Positions 21,554 to 33,189 are shown, counted from the first letter of the stretch. The stretch: DNA of 64,000 nt from Diploptera punctata (GCA_030220185.1 JASPKZ010005710.1:1154603-1218602); one strand, 5' to 3'. Numbers and translations: made by a program. The notes: a model not told the origin generated them from the sequence alone.

Positions 21554-21796
21554 TTACAGTAATGAAATAAAAAACCTATGCATCTTGTAATGAACTGTAC
21601 ACTTCACAATCTTGTCCACCGCTCTTAAAACATGTTTAGGCGTTTTGATATTACCAGTTTCTTTTAATTCCCTGCGAAAATGTACAACACTACTCTCCGA
21701 CGCACCAGTATATTCTGCAGTTAATTTAACACAACATAATTCGTTCACTACAGTGCCAGGATTATGCTCCATAAACTTACAAAATATATTTAACAC
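21554..21796 (-). pseudogene. possible N-terminal helix-turn-helix fragment of a DNA transposon
   Basis: The 80-codon frame contains VVNELCCVKLTAEYTGASES, then SVVHFRRELKETGNIKTPKH. This looks like a winged helix (S-x-S-S-V-x-x-x-R-R-E-L) followed by a GNIKTP linker, as at the start of several transposase-like insect proteins. There are no catalytic residues and no TIR. It could also be noise. Confidence 0.35.
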
Positions 21797-21896
21797 CGTT
21801 TTTTACCACTCTTTAACAATTTCCCTTCGTGCTTCTAATAATTTTGATCACACATTTTATCACCGAGTTAAGTTAACATAAACTACCCGACAGCCG

Positions 21897-22930
21897 CCAT
21901 ATTTGTAACTGACATTCAACTTCCTCTCAAGAATTGTTCAGTTTCAAACAAATGCGAATTCTTAGTTGGTCTCCGACCTTCGAAGAAACATGTAGATATA
22001 TACTGTATTCTGATCAACTGTAGTTAACATAAATTGCTCTAAATACGTAATTATACTAATCGAGTACACGATCTATTTTTTCGCTTCCGTTGAACTGTGC
22101 TTCGGCCATGAACGAATCGCAGTAACTACAGCAGTCATGTGCTTCGTGAATTACCCGCCCATTTATTTTCCTGAAGTGTCTTTCTTTGGCTGGACAGAAA
22201 ATATATTTATCCAAGATAGGAATTTGATCAAATTTAGCAAAAATAAATCTATAGACTCTTTTCAAGAAGTAATAGAAGATATTGGGGAAGTTTATCCTGT
22301 AGTTCAGTTGCTTAGTGTGGTTTTAGTTAGTTATTAGTGTTGCCTTTATATGATAAGTGCCTTAGTGTAAATAGTTAATTAGTACATATCAATTTATAAA
22401 CTGTATGTTGGCTGCATTGTAAAAAAGTTGAAGTTTGGGAAGTACATATTAGTTGCATTGGAACACGGATACGTTTGAATAACAATATCACTGCCAGATC
22501 ATTGAGGCACGTATCTAATTGAATCGTGTAAACAAATATATTTGATTAATCATTAGAGAACGTTTAGAATATGTACGAAATGGTAGTAAATGTTTTTAAA
22601 AATGAAACCGTAAGAACGAAATTTGAGAGAAGTCGTGTTAAGTATGTTGAAAGTCGCGTCACATGTTGGATACTCGAGCCAACTTTTGCCTTAAGAAAAT
22701 TTATTTACACAGTTCGTTTGAAAGTTGACGCCTCCGTACTAAAACATTCTCAGCGTGTAAGCCATAATCGGGCATGGAGTTATCTGTTTACAGAAACAAC
22801 TTTTAACTCTTGTAAAAGAAAGAAGAATTAAATAAAAAAGAGAATCAAATAAAACTTGAACGTATCATTTATATAATTTATGATAATAATTCAATAATTT
22901 TCAATAAAATTCAGTAATTTATGATAATAT
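21897..22930. other. no recognisable gene
   Basis: Two overlapping short frames at 22056-22337 have no recognisable domain. No splice-supported exon was found. Confidence 0.35.
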
Positions 22931-22939
22931 AAATGAAAA

Positions 22940-23265
22940 AATAGAATGCGAAATAAAGAAATAAGGGACATTATGGGTGTACAAGGGGAGCCGGACATCA
23001 TAGACATTATAGAAAAGAAAAGGTTACAGTGGTATGGTCATGTCAAAAGAATGCCAGAACAAAGATTGCTTAAAATTGTTATGGAATGGATCCCAATGAA
23101 AAGGAGAAAGAGAGGAAGACCGAAGAAAACTTGGATAGAAGGGGTACAAACAGCTATGAATATCAGAGGAATGGAGGAAGATCAATGGATGGACAGAGAT
23201 GAATGGCGTTTGGTTTCCGGAAGACGGCGGCAGCTGCCATGATACCGGATGATGATGATGATATA
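22940..23265 (+). pseudogene. RTE-B retrotransposon 3' end with (GAT)n tail
   Basis: The 98-codon frame has KRLQWYGHVKRMPEQRLLK, then RKRGRPKKTWIEGVQTAMN and ends DEWRLVSGRRRQLP, the full post-RT tail of this family. A stop is followed by gatgatgatgatga, the microsatellite-like 3' tail expected of an RTE insertion. Confidence 0.85.
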
Positions 23266-23464
23266 TGAAAAAAATTATATCTATTTCCCCAGTTTTTTTA
23301 TTTTGGCATTTCTGGTGTTCTCCTCCTGGCATTGGCGTAATTATAACCACCACGTCTGGAGTTGGGGCGCATGGAAGGCGGAGGGATACGCTGGCCCTGT
23401 GACATTATGGGTGATGATGATAGTGGTGCGCCAGGAGAGTCTTTAATCCTAAACTTAATCTAAG

Positions 23465-23645
23465 ACGAATAAGAATGTTGATGATTATGGTGGCCATGTG
23501 ATGTTTGAGGACCATTTGGGTCTTAAAGTTTTCTGACATTTGTGTTATAGGTGAGGAAAAACTTCGAAAAAACCTCACCCAGAAAACTTGTCCCGATCGA
23601 GATTCGAACTCGTGCACGCTATCTCGAGATCCCAGCGGTGGACTA
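23465..23645 (-). mobile_element. SINE-B, partial
   Basis: Contains gaggaccatttgggtcttaa, aggtgaggaaaaactt, aacctcacccagaaaactt and a degenerate tRNA head ending ccagcggtgga. Confidence 0.8.
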
Positions 23646-23722
23646 AAAAAAAAAAGATAAGTGGAATCATTTCTCATTAGAATGCATTTTGGAACTGTGA
23701 TATATCGTTTTTATTTATTAGT

Positions 23723-24163
23723 ATCGGCCGCGGTGGACTAGTGGTTATGCTCCTTCCCTCTGGTCCCGAGGTTCGCGGGTTCAAACCCGGCAGGGGTCGA
23801 TTGATTTTTAAGGACGGAACAATTCAAGGAGTAAGTCCTCCGGGAGGGACTTTAAGCCGTGGGTCCCGAGTCTGAAGATTTTCAGGCTCGTAAAAAATCC
23901 TTAATCCTGAATGAAAAGGCCTCTAAGCAAAATTTACCGAATTTTCCCGTCCTAGTACTACCTTGGTTTCCTAGATGTCAGTGTGAGGCGGTACGCTGAC
24001 CACGGACCACTCAAATATGACATCTATACGAAAACAAGTGTAACTAAATTAGTATGGTTCAAATTCTTCCCTGTAGGGGAGAGGGCCTAAATCTCTGTAA
24101 AGGGAAAACAATACAATACAATACAATACAATACAATACAATACAATACAATACAATACAATA
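23723..24163 (+). mobile_element. SINE-A, full-length with (ACAAT)n tail
   Basis: The tRNA-derived head has an A-box-like gtggactagtggttatgctc and a B box gggttcaaacccgg. The body includes gactttaagccgtgggtccc, gagtctgaagattttcaggc and tagtactaccttggtttcct. It ends in about eleven ACAAT units at 24108-24163. Other copies are at 35296-35695, 51610-51995 and 16848-17035. Confidence 0.92.
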
Positions 24164-24695
24164 GTTATTAGTAATTGAGATCGACGTAAATAATTAAATA
24201 TATATCAACCGTAATCACAGTCTTCACTTCAATGTTTAGGTTCTAATGGACCTATTTCTGTATCCATTTCGCTCTAGATCTTCCTGCATCTCTTTTTTTC
24301 CATTGAACTACATTTCATCTAAAGTGCAGGTAGGTTTTTGTCAATGATTCTTGTAAATACTTGCACCACATTTGAAATTTTTCTACTTATGATTCCATTC
24401 TCAATCTTTTTTATTTTAGTGTTTTTCATTTTATTTAGGATTGTCTATTCATTTGGGTAAAGCGTGAACATATTCTGATAGGTTGTCTTAGAAACACATA
24501 AGGGAACTTACTAGCTTACGAAAATAATAGGATTTATTGTACGATTTTCTGGGGCATTTAGATATTTTTTTTATTTCGGAATATTCCACAATACAGTGTT
24601 TCTCCTTCAACCCAAAGTGATTCGTCGCCAGAGGTTCCTGTCTAAAGCATCTTCTTTTCTCAAATCTCTAGCTTCCACACTTCTCTTCACTCTAT
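24164..24695. other. no recognisable gene
   Basis: AT-rich spacer with nothing I can assign. Confidence 0.4.
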
Positions 24696-24699
24696 CCAT

Positions 24700-25260
24700 C
24701 TATCTATCTATCCATCCTCCTCCATCCATCCATCCGTCCATCCATCATCTTCTAGGCCTGTCTCTTCTCTCTTCCGCTTCTTCATTAGCTTTCCAATTAA
24801 GGATCTTCTTTGGTATTCTCTCTTATTCCATTCTTATGAGGTATCCATACCATTCAAACGTTTTTCTTCTATTTTTCGTAATATGTTTTTTTTTAACTTG
24901 CATAGTTTCCCTTATTGTGCTGTTTCAGAACTTATCCCTTCTTGAAATTCTTGTCGATTGCCTCCAAAAATCCATTTCTACTGCTAACAGCTTGTTGGCT
25001 TGATTTCTACTTACTGCCCAGGTTTCGGGCCTATGTAATAAAATGCTTTGTAACAGAACTTGAAATATAGTTTTCTTCGTTCTGTATATTATATTTCTAT
25101 CCCAAAGCAGTGAGTTCAACAAACCAATGATTCTTCTTCCATCAGTTATTCTTCTTTCAATTTCTGTTGTTGAATTCTCACTTTTATCTAAAATAGATCC
25201 TAAATATTTAAAATTTCATATTCTTCCTAAATTACATTTTATCTCATCTGTTGTATTCAT
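24700..25260 (-). pseudogene. degenerate C-terminal part of a non-LTR retrotransposon ORF
   Basis: On the minus strand MLNSLLWDRNIIYRTKKTIF, LLHRPETWAVSRNQANKLLA and VEMDFWRQSTRISRRDK are visible, equivalent to the Y-G-x-E-x-W...E-M-x-F-x-R-R block after the RT. Nearer the 3' end a remnant of the R-L-x-W-Y-G-H motif is interrupted, and a CCAT repeat at about 24705-24745 sits in the tail. Confidence 0.65.
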
Positions 25261-25267
25261 TTTAGAT

Positions 25268-25606
25268 ATCCATCCATAGTAATTCTGCCCGAAGGCAGGT
25301 CCTTCACTGCAATCATAGCATTTTCATGCTATGCTTGCAGCTTTACTAGGGAATTGAAGGTGTGGTAGCTTCCCGTTACTTTCCACACCGGTGAAGGATG
25401 ATGATGATGATAATGATAAGGATGATGATGATGATGACCACGTGTTTCGGGGACCGTTTGGGCCTAAAGTTTTCCTGACATTTGTCTTACAGGTGAGGAA
25501 AAAACCCCGATAAAATCCTCACCCAGAAAACTGCCCCGACCGGGGATCGAACCCGGGCCCGCTGCGTGACAAGGCAGCACGCTACCTCGAAACCACAGCT
25601 GTGGAC
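25268..25606 (-). mobile_element. SINE-B, full-length copy
   Basis: Has the same head as 19252-19560 (gtccacagctgtggtttcga, ggcagcacgc reversed, B box gggttcgatccccgg) and body (ggggaccgtttgggcct, agcattttcatgctatgct). It differs by an expanded GAT-rich stretch at 25397-25437. Confidence 0.92.
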
Positions 25607-25920
25607 CATTTAGATATAAACTGTTTAAATTAACTGATTTAAATTTAAGAGTACCCAAGCTTTCCGAGTTTAACATTGAGCATATATAAACATTGTTACA
25701 AATCTATTTTTCTTAAAAACCGATTTTGATAGTTGTAGTTCAACCTGCGGATTAATTGTTATGCTTTCTTAATGTTAAGGAAATGTACTGATTTGATTTA
25801 AGTTTTCTTTGTTTGCATTGTATGTTGAACTGTTGGCGTAATCCGACTTGAACGCAGCAGAAGACGACACTCTATCCTTAAATGGCACTGAGCATAATTA
25901 TTTAGATATAGTCTACTTAC

Positions 25921-26019
25921 TTTACTTTGGTGATTAAGGGAAGCGCCATGTTGTACCAAAGCTTCGATGATTCCTCGGCACCCTTTACTGCTGGCCACAT
26001 GGAGAGGAGTGAAACCTTT
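25921..26019 (-). CDS. ANKDD1: ANKDD1-like exon 3: one ankyrin repeat
   Basis: Exactly 99 bp in phase 0 between an acceptor ending tatatttcag and the donor GTAAGTAGA. It encodes KGFTPLHVASSKGCRGIIEA and then LVQHGASLNHQSK, with the TPLHVA tetrapeptide and a GASLN turn. It lies 5.4 kb upstream of exon 4 and 6.3 kb downstream of exon 2 in transcription order. It is unbroken and shows no odd residues. Confidence 0.87.
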
Positions 26020-26134
26020 CTGAAATATAAATATTGTTGACAGCTCTGATGAAACGAATGTAACGAGGCAATAAAGCTTATTTGCTATAGCTACTCATGA
26101 TGGCGATTGTCATCTGCCAATCATTATTTAAACT

Positions 26135-27470
26135 ACATTAGTGTACAAAATTAAAGCAACAAACTGAAATTTCGCCTTACTGTGTCCAATATACAATAGA
26201 ATAGTACCAAGTGGCAGTAGAACGTAAGCAAATGTCTGTATAATCGTATCCTCTATGTGAGATAGAATTCCTGTCTTTGTAGAATCAATGAAGTGATAAC
26301 ATCAGTGCAGCTATCAAAGGGTACTTCATGTTTACTCTCTTTAGTCCCACTTCAGCATTCACTGTGTAAACATTCAGGTGCAGTATGACACAGAGAAGAC
26401 GCCAGGCAGACTCCCTGCGTTGTAGGACGATAGGGAGAATCTCAGCTGGACAGTCTCTAGCTGATGTGACCACTAGGCTATGTATATCGTTTTGTTGTTT
26501 GCTGGATTTGGCAACAGTTTGTAGAGGTAGAAAATATAACCCGAAGACCAGTGCAAGGACTCTTGAGTCACCACACAAACAGGGGATCGTTACTTGACAA
26601 TAAGGGCAAGACGGAACAGTGTTGTACTGTACAACAACTGGCATCTGACCTTACAGCATCCACTGGAACATTTGTATTGCGACAAACAGTGTACAGAAGA
26701 CTTCAACAGAGAGGTTGTTACTGTCGGAGATCGGCTGTATGTGTAGCCCTGACACGTGATCACGAAACAAGACGTCGAGAATGGAGCCAACAACATGTCA
26801 GTTGGATGGACGAACAGTGGACTAATGCCCTCTTTACAGATAAGTCCAGATTTGGTCTTCAGAGCGAGAGCGATTCTCGACGGATTCGCATTCGGAGAGA
26901 AACTGGAACACGATTTCGGCCATAAAACATTCTTGAAATATACTCATATGGAGGTGGATCAATAATGGTGTGGGCAGGCATTATGATAACTGCTCGAACA
27001 CCTCTACAGGAAGTTGTACGGTAAACCGACAAGGTTAAACGCTGCCAGGTATCGTGACGAGATCTTGTTACCCCATGTACGCTTGTTTCGTGATATTTTG
27101 GGTCCAGACTTCCTGCTGATGGACGATTATGCTCGTCCACACAGAGCAGCGGTTGTTTATGAATTCCAGTAAATTGAAGACATTGCTGGAATGGATTGGC
27201 CTGCTTGGTCTCCCGACTTAAATCCGATAAAGCATGTTTGGGATATGCTAAAGAGACGAGTTGCTTCACGTCATCATCCATCAATCACTCTTGAGGACTT
27301 GAGAGTTGCTCTGCAGGAAGAATGGACGTTCATACCTCAAAATCAGATTGATGACCTCTTTTGCAGCGCGCACCGTCGTTCTGAGGCCTGTGTTACGGCC
27401 AGAGGTGATACCACGCCATATTGAACACTTGTAACCACATTTCTTGATACTGAGTGTGAACTTAAGATCA
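26135..27470 (+). mobile_element. Tc1-like DNA transposon, right end lost
   Basis: The left end near 26150 reads gtacaaaattaaagcaaca, a typical Tc1-type terminus. The transposase reading frame follows. A matching right terminus was not found before the LINE that starts near 27571, so the element is probably truncated there. Confidence 0.75.
26385..27424 (+). pseudogene. Tc1-like DD34E transposase, inactive
   Basis: A cut-and-paste transposase that in intact form excises and inserts the element. The N-terminal helix-turn-helix relic reads RRRQADSLRCRTIGRISAGQ. The catalytic core shows the first Asp in WTNALFTDKSRFGL, the second in LLMDDYARPHRAAVV, and the third position in WPAWSPDLNPIKHVWD. 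The spacing from the second Asp to the third position is exactly 34, but the expected Glu is Lys (aag). The reading frame is broken several times, around 26597, 26930 and 27020-27170. The C-terminus continues to DTTPY at 27420. Confidence 0.9.
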
Positions 27471-27578
27471 TTTTAAAAAGAAGAAAATCATTTTTATTTC
27501 TGTTATTACATGAAACATGATGTTAGAATGTTTACTGAGTTTAGTCCTTTTGTTCTAGTATGAGCCAGATAATATTTC

Positions 27579-28187
27579 GTGGCACAATTAATAGTCCTAC
27601 TCGACTACAGCAAAGCCTTTGACACAGTAGATATAGACTTAATGCTAGCGAGACTAAAGACACTACATCTGTCGGAAAACTGCCTTGATTGGTTTAGATC
27701 TTACCTCACTAATCGTCAGCAATCAGTTTCTGTTAATAATCGCATTTCTTCCTCGCGCTTGGTGAGGAAAGGGGTACCTCAAGGCGGCGTCCTCGCTCCT
27801 CTTCTCTTCTCGATTTATATTAATGACGTGACCAAGAAACTACAAAACTGCAAGCATCATCTTTACGCCGACGACCTACAGATTTACACACACTTTAGGC
27901 CTGACGAAATTAATGAATATATTGACAAAGTAAACACTGACCTCAGACATATATCTTTATGGTCCAGACAATATGGGCTGAAATTAAATGTAAACAAAAC
28001 GCAAGCAATAATTATCGGACATCCAAGGCTATTACACTTCATAAACAATGGCAATATGCCGGCTGTCATATTAGATAATGAACAAATTCCTTATATCGAC
28101 GTCGTTAAAAACTTGGGATTTTACTTAGATTCTAATTTAAAATGGCATGAGCAAGTAAAACAAACATCTAAAGGATCTTCTCCATAA
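27579..28187 (+). pseudogene. CR1/Jockey-group reverse transcriptase, palm region
   Basis: RT motif A is LLDYSKAFDTVD (residues 7-18), motif B is KGVPQGGVLAPLLFSIYIND (64-83), and the catalytic YADD is at 96-99, followed by LKLNVNKTQ and the NLGFYLDSNLKWHEQV thumb region. The 5' fingers and the endonuclease are missing. A frameshift near 28175 separates it from the next segment. The conserved catalytic residues suggest a not very old insertion. Confidence 0.92.
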
Positions 28188-28256
28188 TGCATTCCCTAAA
28201 GCGACTTAAAACATTTTCTTCCTACAACTCTTAAAAGAATTTTAATCCAAACTTTA

Positions 28257-28706
28257 GTGATGCCGCATTTTGACTACTGTGACGTTCTACTAACTGACAT
28301 AAGTGACGGATTGTCGGACAAACTGCAGCGTGTCCATAATATGTCTATCAGATTCATATTTAATGTTCGAAAATACGATCAAATTTCTCCATTATTCCAC
28401 GAATTGTCATGGCTACATCTAAAAGAGAGAAGAAAATCGCACTGTCTAATTCTCCTATTTAAGATCCTACATACCTCGATTCCCAATTATTTATCATCCC
28501 GTTTCCAGTATCTATTCTCAAACCATAACTTAAACACAAGATCACAACATAGTCTCTTGCTTAATATACCGCAACATAGGACATCACATCACTCCATGTC
28601 ATATACCATCTTCACTTCTCGCAACTGGAATTCCCTACCACAAGAAATAAGGGGCTGCCGGACATTAGCATCTTTTAAAAGAAATCTAAATTTATATTTG
28701 CTCTAA
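28257..28706 (+). pseudogene. CR1/Jockey-group ORF2 C-terminal domain
   Basis: Continuation in another frame: PHFDYCDVLLTDIS, LQRVHNMSIRFIFNVRKYDQ, LSWLHLKERRKSHCL and the end NSLPQEIRGCRTLASFKRNL. These are standard post-RT landmarks of CR1/Jockey-type LINEs. It stops at 28706, followed by the 3' UTR. Confidence 0.9.
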
Positions 28707-29015
28707 ACTCGACTTCATTATTATCCAGTGTAAGGTATATATATTAATTGGGTGTTTTCTCGTATAATGTATCATATTTATATAATAATAATATTAATAA
28801 TAATAATAATAATAATTATTATTATTATTATCGTATCATTATTGTTATTACCCTATAAAATGTTGTTTGTACATGACATTTACATTGCTACATTTATTGT
28901 ATCTTTAACTGTTTATAATTAGTATAGTGTATATCTATATTTGTCAAATATTTATTTGTATTTGTCCTGGTTGAGTGGAAGAGAGGGCCTTATGGCCTTA
29001 ACTCTGCCAGAATAA

Positions 29016-29057
<42 letters not shown>

Positions 29058-29070
29058 TATTATTATTAAG

Positions 29071-29550
29071 ATAGAAAGTAAACATTTCAGTTTGTTGCTG
29101 TAATTTTGGACACTATTGTACATGACTTCTTAAGGATTAATTGAGTGATTGATCACCGTTCATGCCGCACGGGACATTTGTACTACATTAGAGAGGAGTT
29201 TCTTAACCAGACTAATTTTGAATAAATTCATTGTGCTTTTTACGCCCTAAATAACATAGAAGGAAAATCAAGGCTCTAGTGTCACAGTATTTTTAATATC
29301 TGTTCCATAACATGTTTGAAAATGGAACTAGTTCTGAAAGGCCTAGCCTGTTATTTTAAACAATTTTAATATCGTTGAAAAGAACTGCCATCACAGATAC
29401 AATTTTTATTGTTTTAAATAATTAACAATAACCTGAACGGTGGTTAACAATGCTTTTTAAATATTTTTTAAAAGTTTATACAATACATCTGTTGCTCAAT
29501 ACTAGGGATCTTTACCAACTAATCTAATTTGTTATGCATAGTAAAGTGCG
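29071..29550. other. no recognisable gene
   Basis: AT-rich sequence between the LINE tail and the mariner left terminus. Confidence 0.4.
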
Positions 29551-29679
29551 ATCCATATAAACCTGAACCATTTTAAGGGGCCATAAGTCTTGAACCAAAA
29601 ATAGGAGACACGAGCAACTTTGAGAGAATATAATACACAATTGGGAAATTACATTACACACAATTGGGAGATTACGTTA

Positions 29680-31193
29680 CACTGTTTGCCTCTCAGAGCA
29701 AATGTTGGAAGTGTCCTCCACAAGCATCTAAACATATTTGCACTCGTTTTACCATATTGTGTGAAGTTCTACGGCGAGTATCCTCGCCAATGTTGCTTAT
29801 CTCGTTTCGAACAGATTCCTTGAGATCATAAATTGTCCGAGGCCTATTCTTGTACACTCTATTTTTTAGAAAAAAATATGGTGAGGTTAGGTCAGGGGAT
29901 CTGGGGTGGGCACAGACCTCTTGAGATTATTCGATTATCAAATAAACTGATTATAAGGGCCTGCCATGGCGGCATGAGATGTATGGCACTGTTGCTACAT
30001 ATTGCCTTGGAAACAACCTTCTCTCAATTCGAGTTGTATAATCCACCTGCTCCACAAATGTATTGAAGTTATAACCAGTATAACACTTCAGGGTTCTCCT
30101 GTCGGATTCAAGAAAATGGGGCCAACGATCCTGGAAAGCTGACACCTCGCACATACTCGAACCTTCTCATTATGCAGTGGGTTTCGTGGATCATATGGGG
30201 GTTTACAGCAGCCAAATATCTGGTGTTTTTGTGTTTATGTAGCCTTAAAGGGCGCTCATCTAGTTCGGACAAAGATAATATTATAAAATAAACCAATAGA
30301 ACAAGTAATAAGATATAACTTCCTAGGTTGCGAAATATCATACACAGCGGAAACAGATATAAATAACAAACTAAATAAGTTTAATTATATATCAGGAACA
30401 CTAAAAAGAACTTTGAAAAATAAAGCCAGGAAAGACTCTATAATGAAATTATACAAGACAATGACAGTGTCTATTATTACTTATGGATCCGAAACATGGA
30501 TAGTGATAACACAACAATCTGCCAGAATACAAGCTGCTGAAATGAGATTGCTCAGACCAATAGCAGGATATCAAAGAACAGACAAAAACACAATACAGAA
30601 ATAAGATATCAACTAAAAATAGAGGAATTAAACACAACAATAGAGAAATACAGAACAAATTGGAAAGAACAGTTGGCAAGGATGACAGAATAGAATACCA
30701 AAAGCAGCATACAACTATTTACCACGAGGAAGAAGATTGGGAAGACCAAAGAAAAGATGGAAAGAGCAGCAATTTGGAGCCGAAACAGACTAGTAAATAA
30801 GCCTAAACCGCAAAGAAGAAGAAGAAGAAGAAGAAGAAGTAGCCTGACAGATGAAAATATGCCTCATCTGTAAACCACGTTATGGAGAGAATGTCTGGAT
30901 GTGGAATAAGAAAATCCTAAAACCATCGGCAATAACGGATTCGTTTTTCATAATCTACTTCTTTCAGTTGTTGCACCATATGCACCTCTGTACGGTCGTA
31001 ATCCCGTTTTCTTCGCAGATCTTTGGCACGTGCCAGTTGTCTCCTGCTTTCTTACTAGCGATAAAATTGTTGCCTTTGTCGAAACATCCCGTACATTAAA
31101 TTCTCTTTGAAATTCGCGTTGTGTTGTTACCAGGGAATTTGTCTTCCAATATGTTTTCACAATGAAAACACGCTCTCGAAGTGAGAACTGCAT
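29680..31193 (-). pseudogene. mariner-like transposase, interrupted and decayed
   Basis: The N-terminus (30948-31193) reads MQFSLRERVFIVKTYWKTNS and has the first helix-turn-helix. The central part, after the nested insertion, reads NTRYLAAVNPHMIHET (about 30195). The C-terminal part is recognisable from RPRTIYDLKESVRNEISNI and the terminal GGHFQHLL (about 29700). Part of the second helix-turn-helix is deleted and the catalytic region is frameshifted, with no clear second Asp. Inactive. Confidence 0.8.
30246..30838 (+). mobile_element. RTE-B fragment nested in the mariner
   Basis: Coding remnant LGCEISYTAETDINNKLNKF, then MKLYKTMTVSIITYGSETW and AEMRLLRPIAGYQRTDK, with a (GAA)n tail at 30812-30838. 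It is flanked by GTAGCCT on both sides (30239-30245 and 30839-30845), a 7-bp target duplication. The mariner HLSGY codons continue across the two edges. Confidence 0.9.
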
Positions 31194-31464
31194 GTTGCTG
31201 TTATGACTGAAAACTGAAGACTGTCTGTGAACTGCATGTTGCTATTATGACTGAAAACTGAAGACTGTCTACAATGCCATGAAAATGCTCGTAATTACCT
31301 TCGACATCAACAATATAGTCCACAGATGGCATTGATCGATTGTTGCCATGATTGATCGATTGTTGTCGATTCTCCCTGAGCCACTGAGATCATTAAACAC
31401 AATTTTACATTTCTACGAGCTTTTAGAGATAAATTATGGCCTATTAAAATGGTTCAGGTTTATA

Positions 31465-32160
31465 TAGACTATTTAACTCATGCCCCAAATGGGAGTCAAT
31501 GACCAATCACATTTCAATGATTTTTCATTTCGCCTAAAATTTACCAACTAAAGTTTATCATAATAATGAAAGCCCCTCCTTTTTAACATTCTGAATAGGT
31601 CATAGCATTATTTTGCATTGACTGATTCCCTAAGAAATTACGGCTACCAGATTGTATATATAATGCATGAATGTCATCACGTAGCGCATACGAGAGATAA
31701 TATAAAAACATTTGTAACAATTGATTATACCACAAAAACAAGAAACCACTGTTTGCACTTTCTTAAACGAATTATTTTCCAGGAAATGACGCAGAAAAAT
31801 ATAACTGACATATTACATCATAGGACATCAGAAATTAATTAATACGTATAACGTTGGTTATAAATTTCTCCACTAGGGTGCATTCTTACAACATTGCGAT
31901 CTTTTGGCAATAAATAATATTATGATCTGGTTGCAGTGATCGAACAAAAGAAGCAAATGAAGCGTACCAATCGTTTCTCATTTGTTTTCAAACGTCGTTT
32001 ACATTAAATATATAAATATTTTTAAATAACTATATTTAAATAATGATTTGTGAGTAAACAGCTTAATTTTATTCGTTAAATAGTCCTAACAAATGCCACT
32101 CTTGATTGCCAAATTTGGAAATCACTCGTGGCATTACTTATGATCACACTGTACAACGGA
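31465..32160 (+). repeat. dispersed repeat R1
   Basis: Copy of 59270-60060: tgggagtcaatgaccaatca, catttcaatgatttt, aacattctgaataggtcata, gcattattttgca and gattgtatatata. It begins where the mariner right terminus ends. No coding capacity. Confidence 0.85.
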
Positions 32161-32363
32161 ACAATATTCACCACATCATCACTGGTATTCGAGGAATCCA
32201 CCTGCATGCAAACTCAACAGTAAACATTTTGAAAGAGACTCTAGCTAAACTATAAGAGGTGTAAGCACAAGAAGAGAAAGATGATGATGAAAACAAAGAT
32301 GTGAAGAGAAGTAAGAGGAGGAAAAATAAGAGGTAGGAGAAGAATAATAAGTAGATGTATTAC

Positions 32364-32561
32364 CGTGTTCTCAGCATCGGGAGGGCTGCCATTGTCGAGT
32401 AACAGCTGCACTACTTGAGTCTGTTGATTCTCGGTGGCCGTGTGTAGAGGACAGTTGCCATCTTCGTCCCGAGCATCCAGATCGGCTTCGTGACGGAGAA
32501 GGAATTCTACAACTTCCGTGTGGTCTTTCTCACATGCAGCGTGGAGTGGTGTCCGGCCTTG
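32364..32561 (-). CDS. ANKDD1: ANKDD1-like exon 2: two ankyrin repeats
   Basis: Exactly 198 bp in phase 0 between an acceptor ending gttgagcag and the donor GTAATA. The first repeat reads QGRTPLHAACEKDHTEVVEF, then LLRHEADLDARDE. The second reads DGNCPLHTATENQQTQVVQL, then LLDNGSPPDAENT. Each is 33 residues, and the two-repeat exon corresponds to the fused repeat pair in the middle of ANKDD1A from memory. It lies 18.7 kb downstream of exon 1 in transcription order, across an intron packed with transposons. The intact frame supports function. Confidence 0.88.
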
Positions 32562-32736
32562 CTGCTCAACAAAATTAATTTGCTACAGTAAATTGTGATC
32601 TTATACTTATCAACTTGACAATATTCCAATATTATTTTACATTACCTACAAATTTAGTAATCTAATTTATAAAACTGCTGTCTATGGGTGCGAAGCAATA
32701 TGTCTTTTTGTAAGAAAGATTACTAAAAAAAAGTAA

Positions 32737-33186
32737 AGTGATCCCACAACTGGCCCGGAGGCCCTTGGGGTAGTAGGAGGTTAAGGCTCCCACTTTTTCT
32801 TAACAATCGACACTTTATGTCAGCCGGGTTGTCAGCCCTGCGTGACGGCCGCCTTTACCCCCAGAACAAGCTAGAAGGAGAGTTAAAGAAGGTGGAAGAA
32901 GTCAAAATCTTATATTATTTATTCGGGGGAAGGCCATGTCAGGTGCCCCTAACATTAATGGGACTAGTCAATTTCCAAACCCTCCAATTAGAATTGGTAT
33001 TACCGTAAAGAAAATTATGATAAAGGCGTGGGCGGCTGGTACTCATTTCCGTTAGAGGCTGAGTCGACCCCAGGGCCATAGTGCCGCCGGAGGTTTGGGT
33101 GAGTTTAAAAATCCTGACCCGACGGGACTTGAACCCTCGACCCTCCGGCTTGTAGCTCAGTGCCTTAACCACTACGCTACGGCGTA
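32737..33186 (-). mobile_element. SINE-C with a 150-bp internal insertion
   Basis: Head at the right: ccggagggtcgagggttcaa reversed, with B box. Body: ggttgtcagccctgcgtgac, ggttaaggctcccacttttt. Compared with 42795-43087 and 50195-50500, an extra segment lies between ccagaacaagc and ctggtactcatttcc (about 32882-33033). Confidence 0.88.
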
Positions 33187-33189
33187 CTA

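Larger units (their letters stand above)
27571..29070 (+). mobile_element. CR1/Jockey-group LINE, 5'-truncated, (ATT)n tail
   Basis: The RT palm and C-terminal domain are described below. The 3' UTR ends ggccttaactctgccagaat, then aataaataag and an (ATT)n run at 29018-29070. A second AAT/TTA microsatellite lies at 28795-28835. It abuts the Tc1 relic directly. Confidence 0.85.
29555..31466 (-). mobile_element. mariner-like transposon split by an RTE-B insertion
   Basis: Terminal inverted repeats: left 29555-29586 (tataaacctgaaccatttta) and right 31434-31465 (taaaatggttcaggtttata). The transposase is on the minus strand. An RTE-B insertion occupies 30246-30838 with a 7-bp duplication. A duplicated block of about 45 bp (ctgcatgttgct...gaagactgtct) is at 31190-31272. 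Confidence 0.85.

Noticed and set aside
22056..22337. Overlapping frames of 69 and 66 codons on both strands
   Set aside because: No recognisable motif, no splice support, and compatible with chance in AT-rich DNA.
28795..28835. Inverted AAT/ATT tract as a regulatory hairpin
   Set aside because: It is a simple microsatellite in a LINE 3' UTR; nothing suggests regulation.
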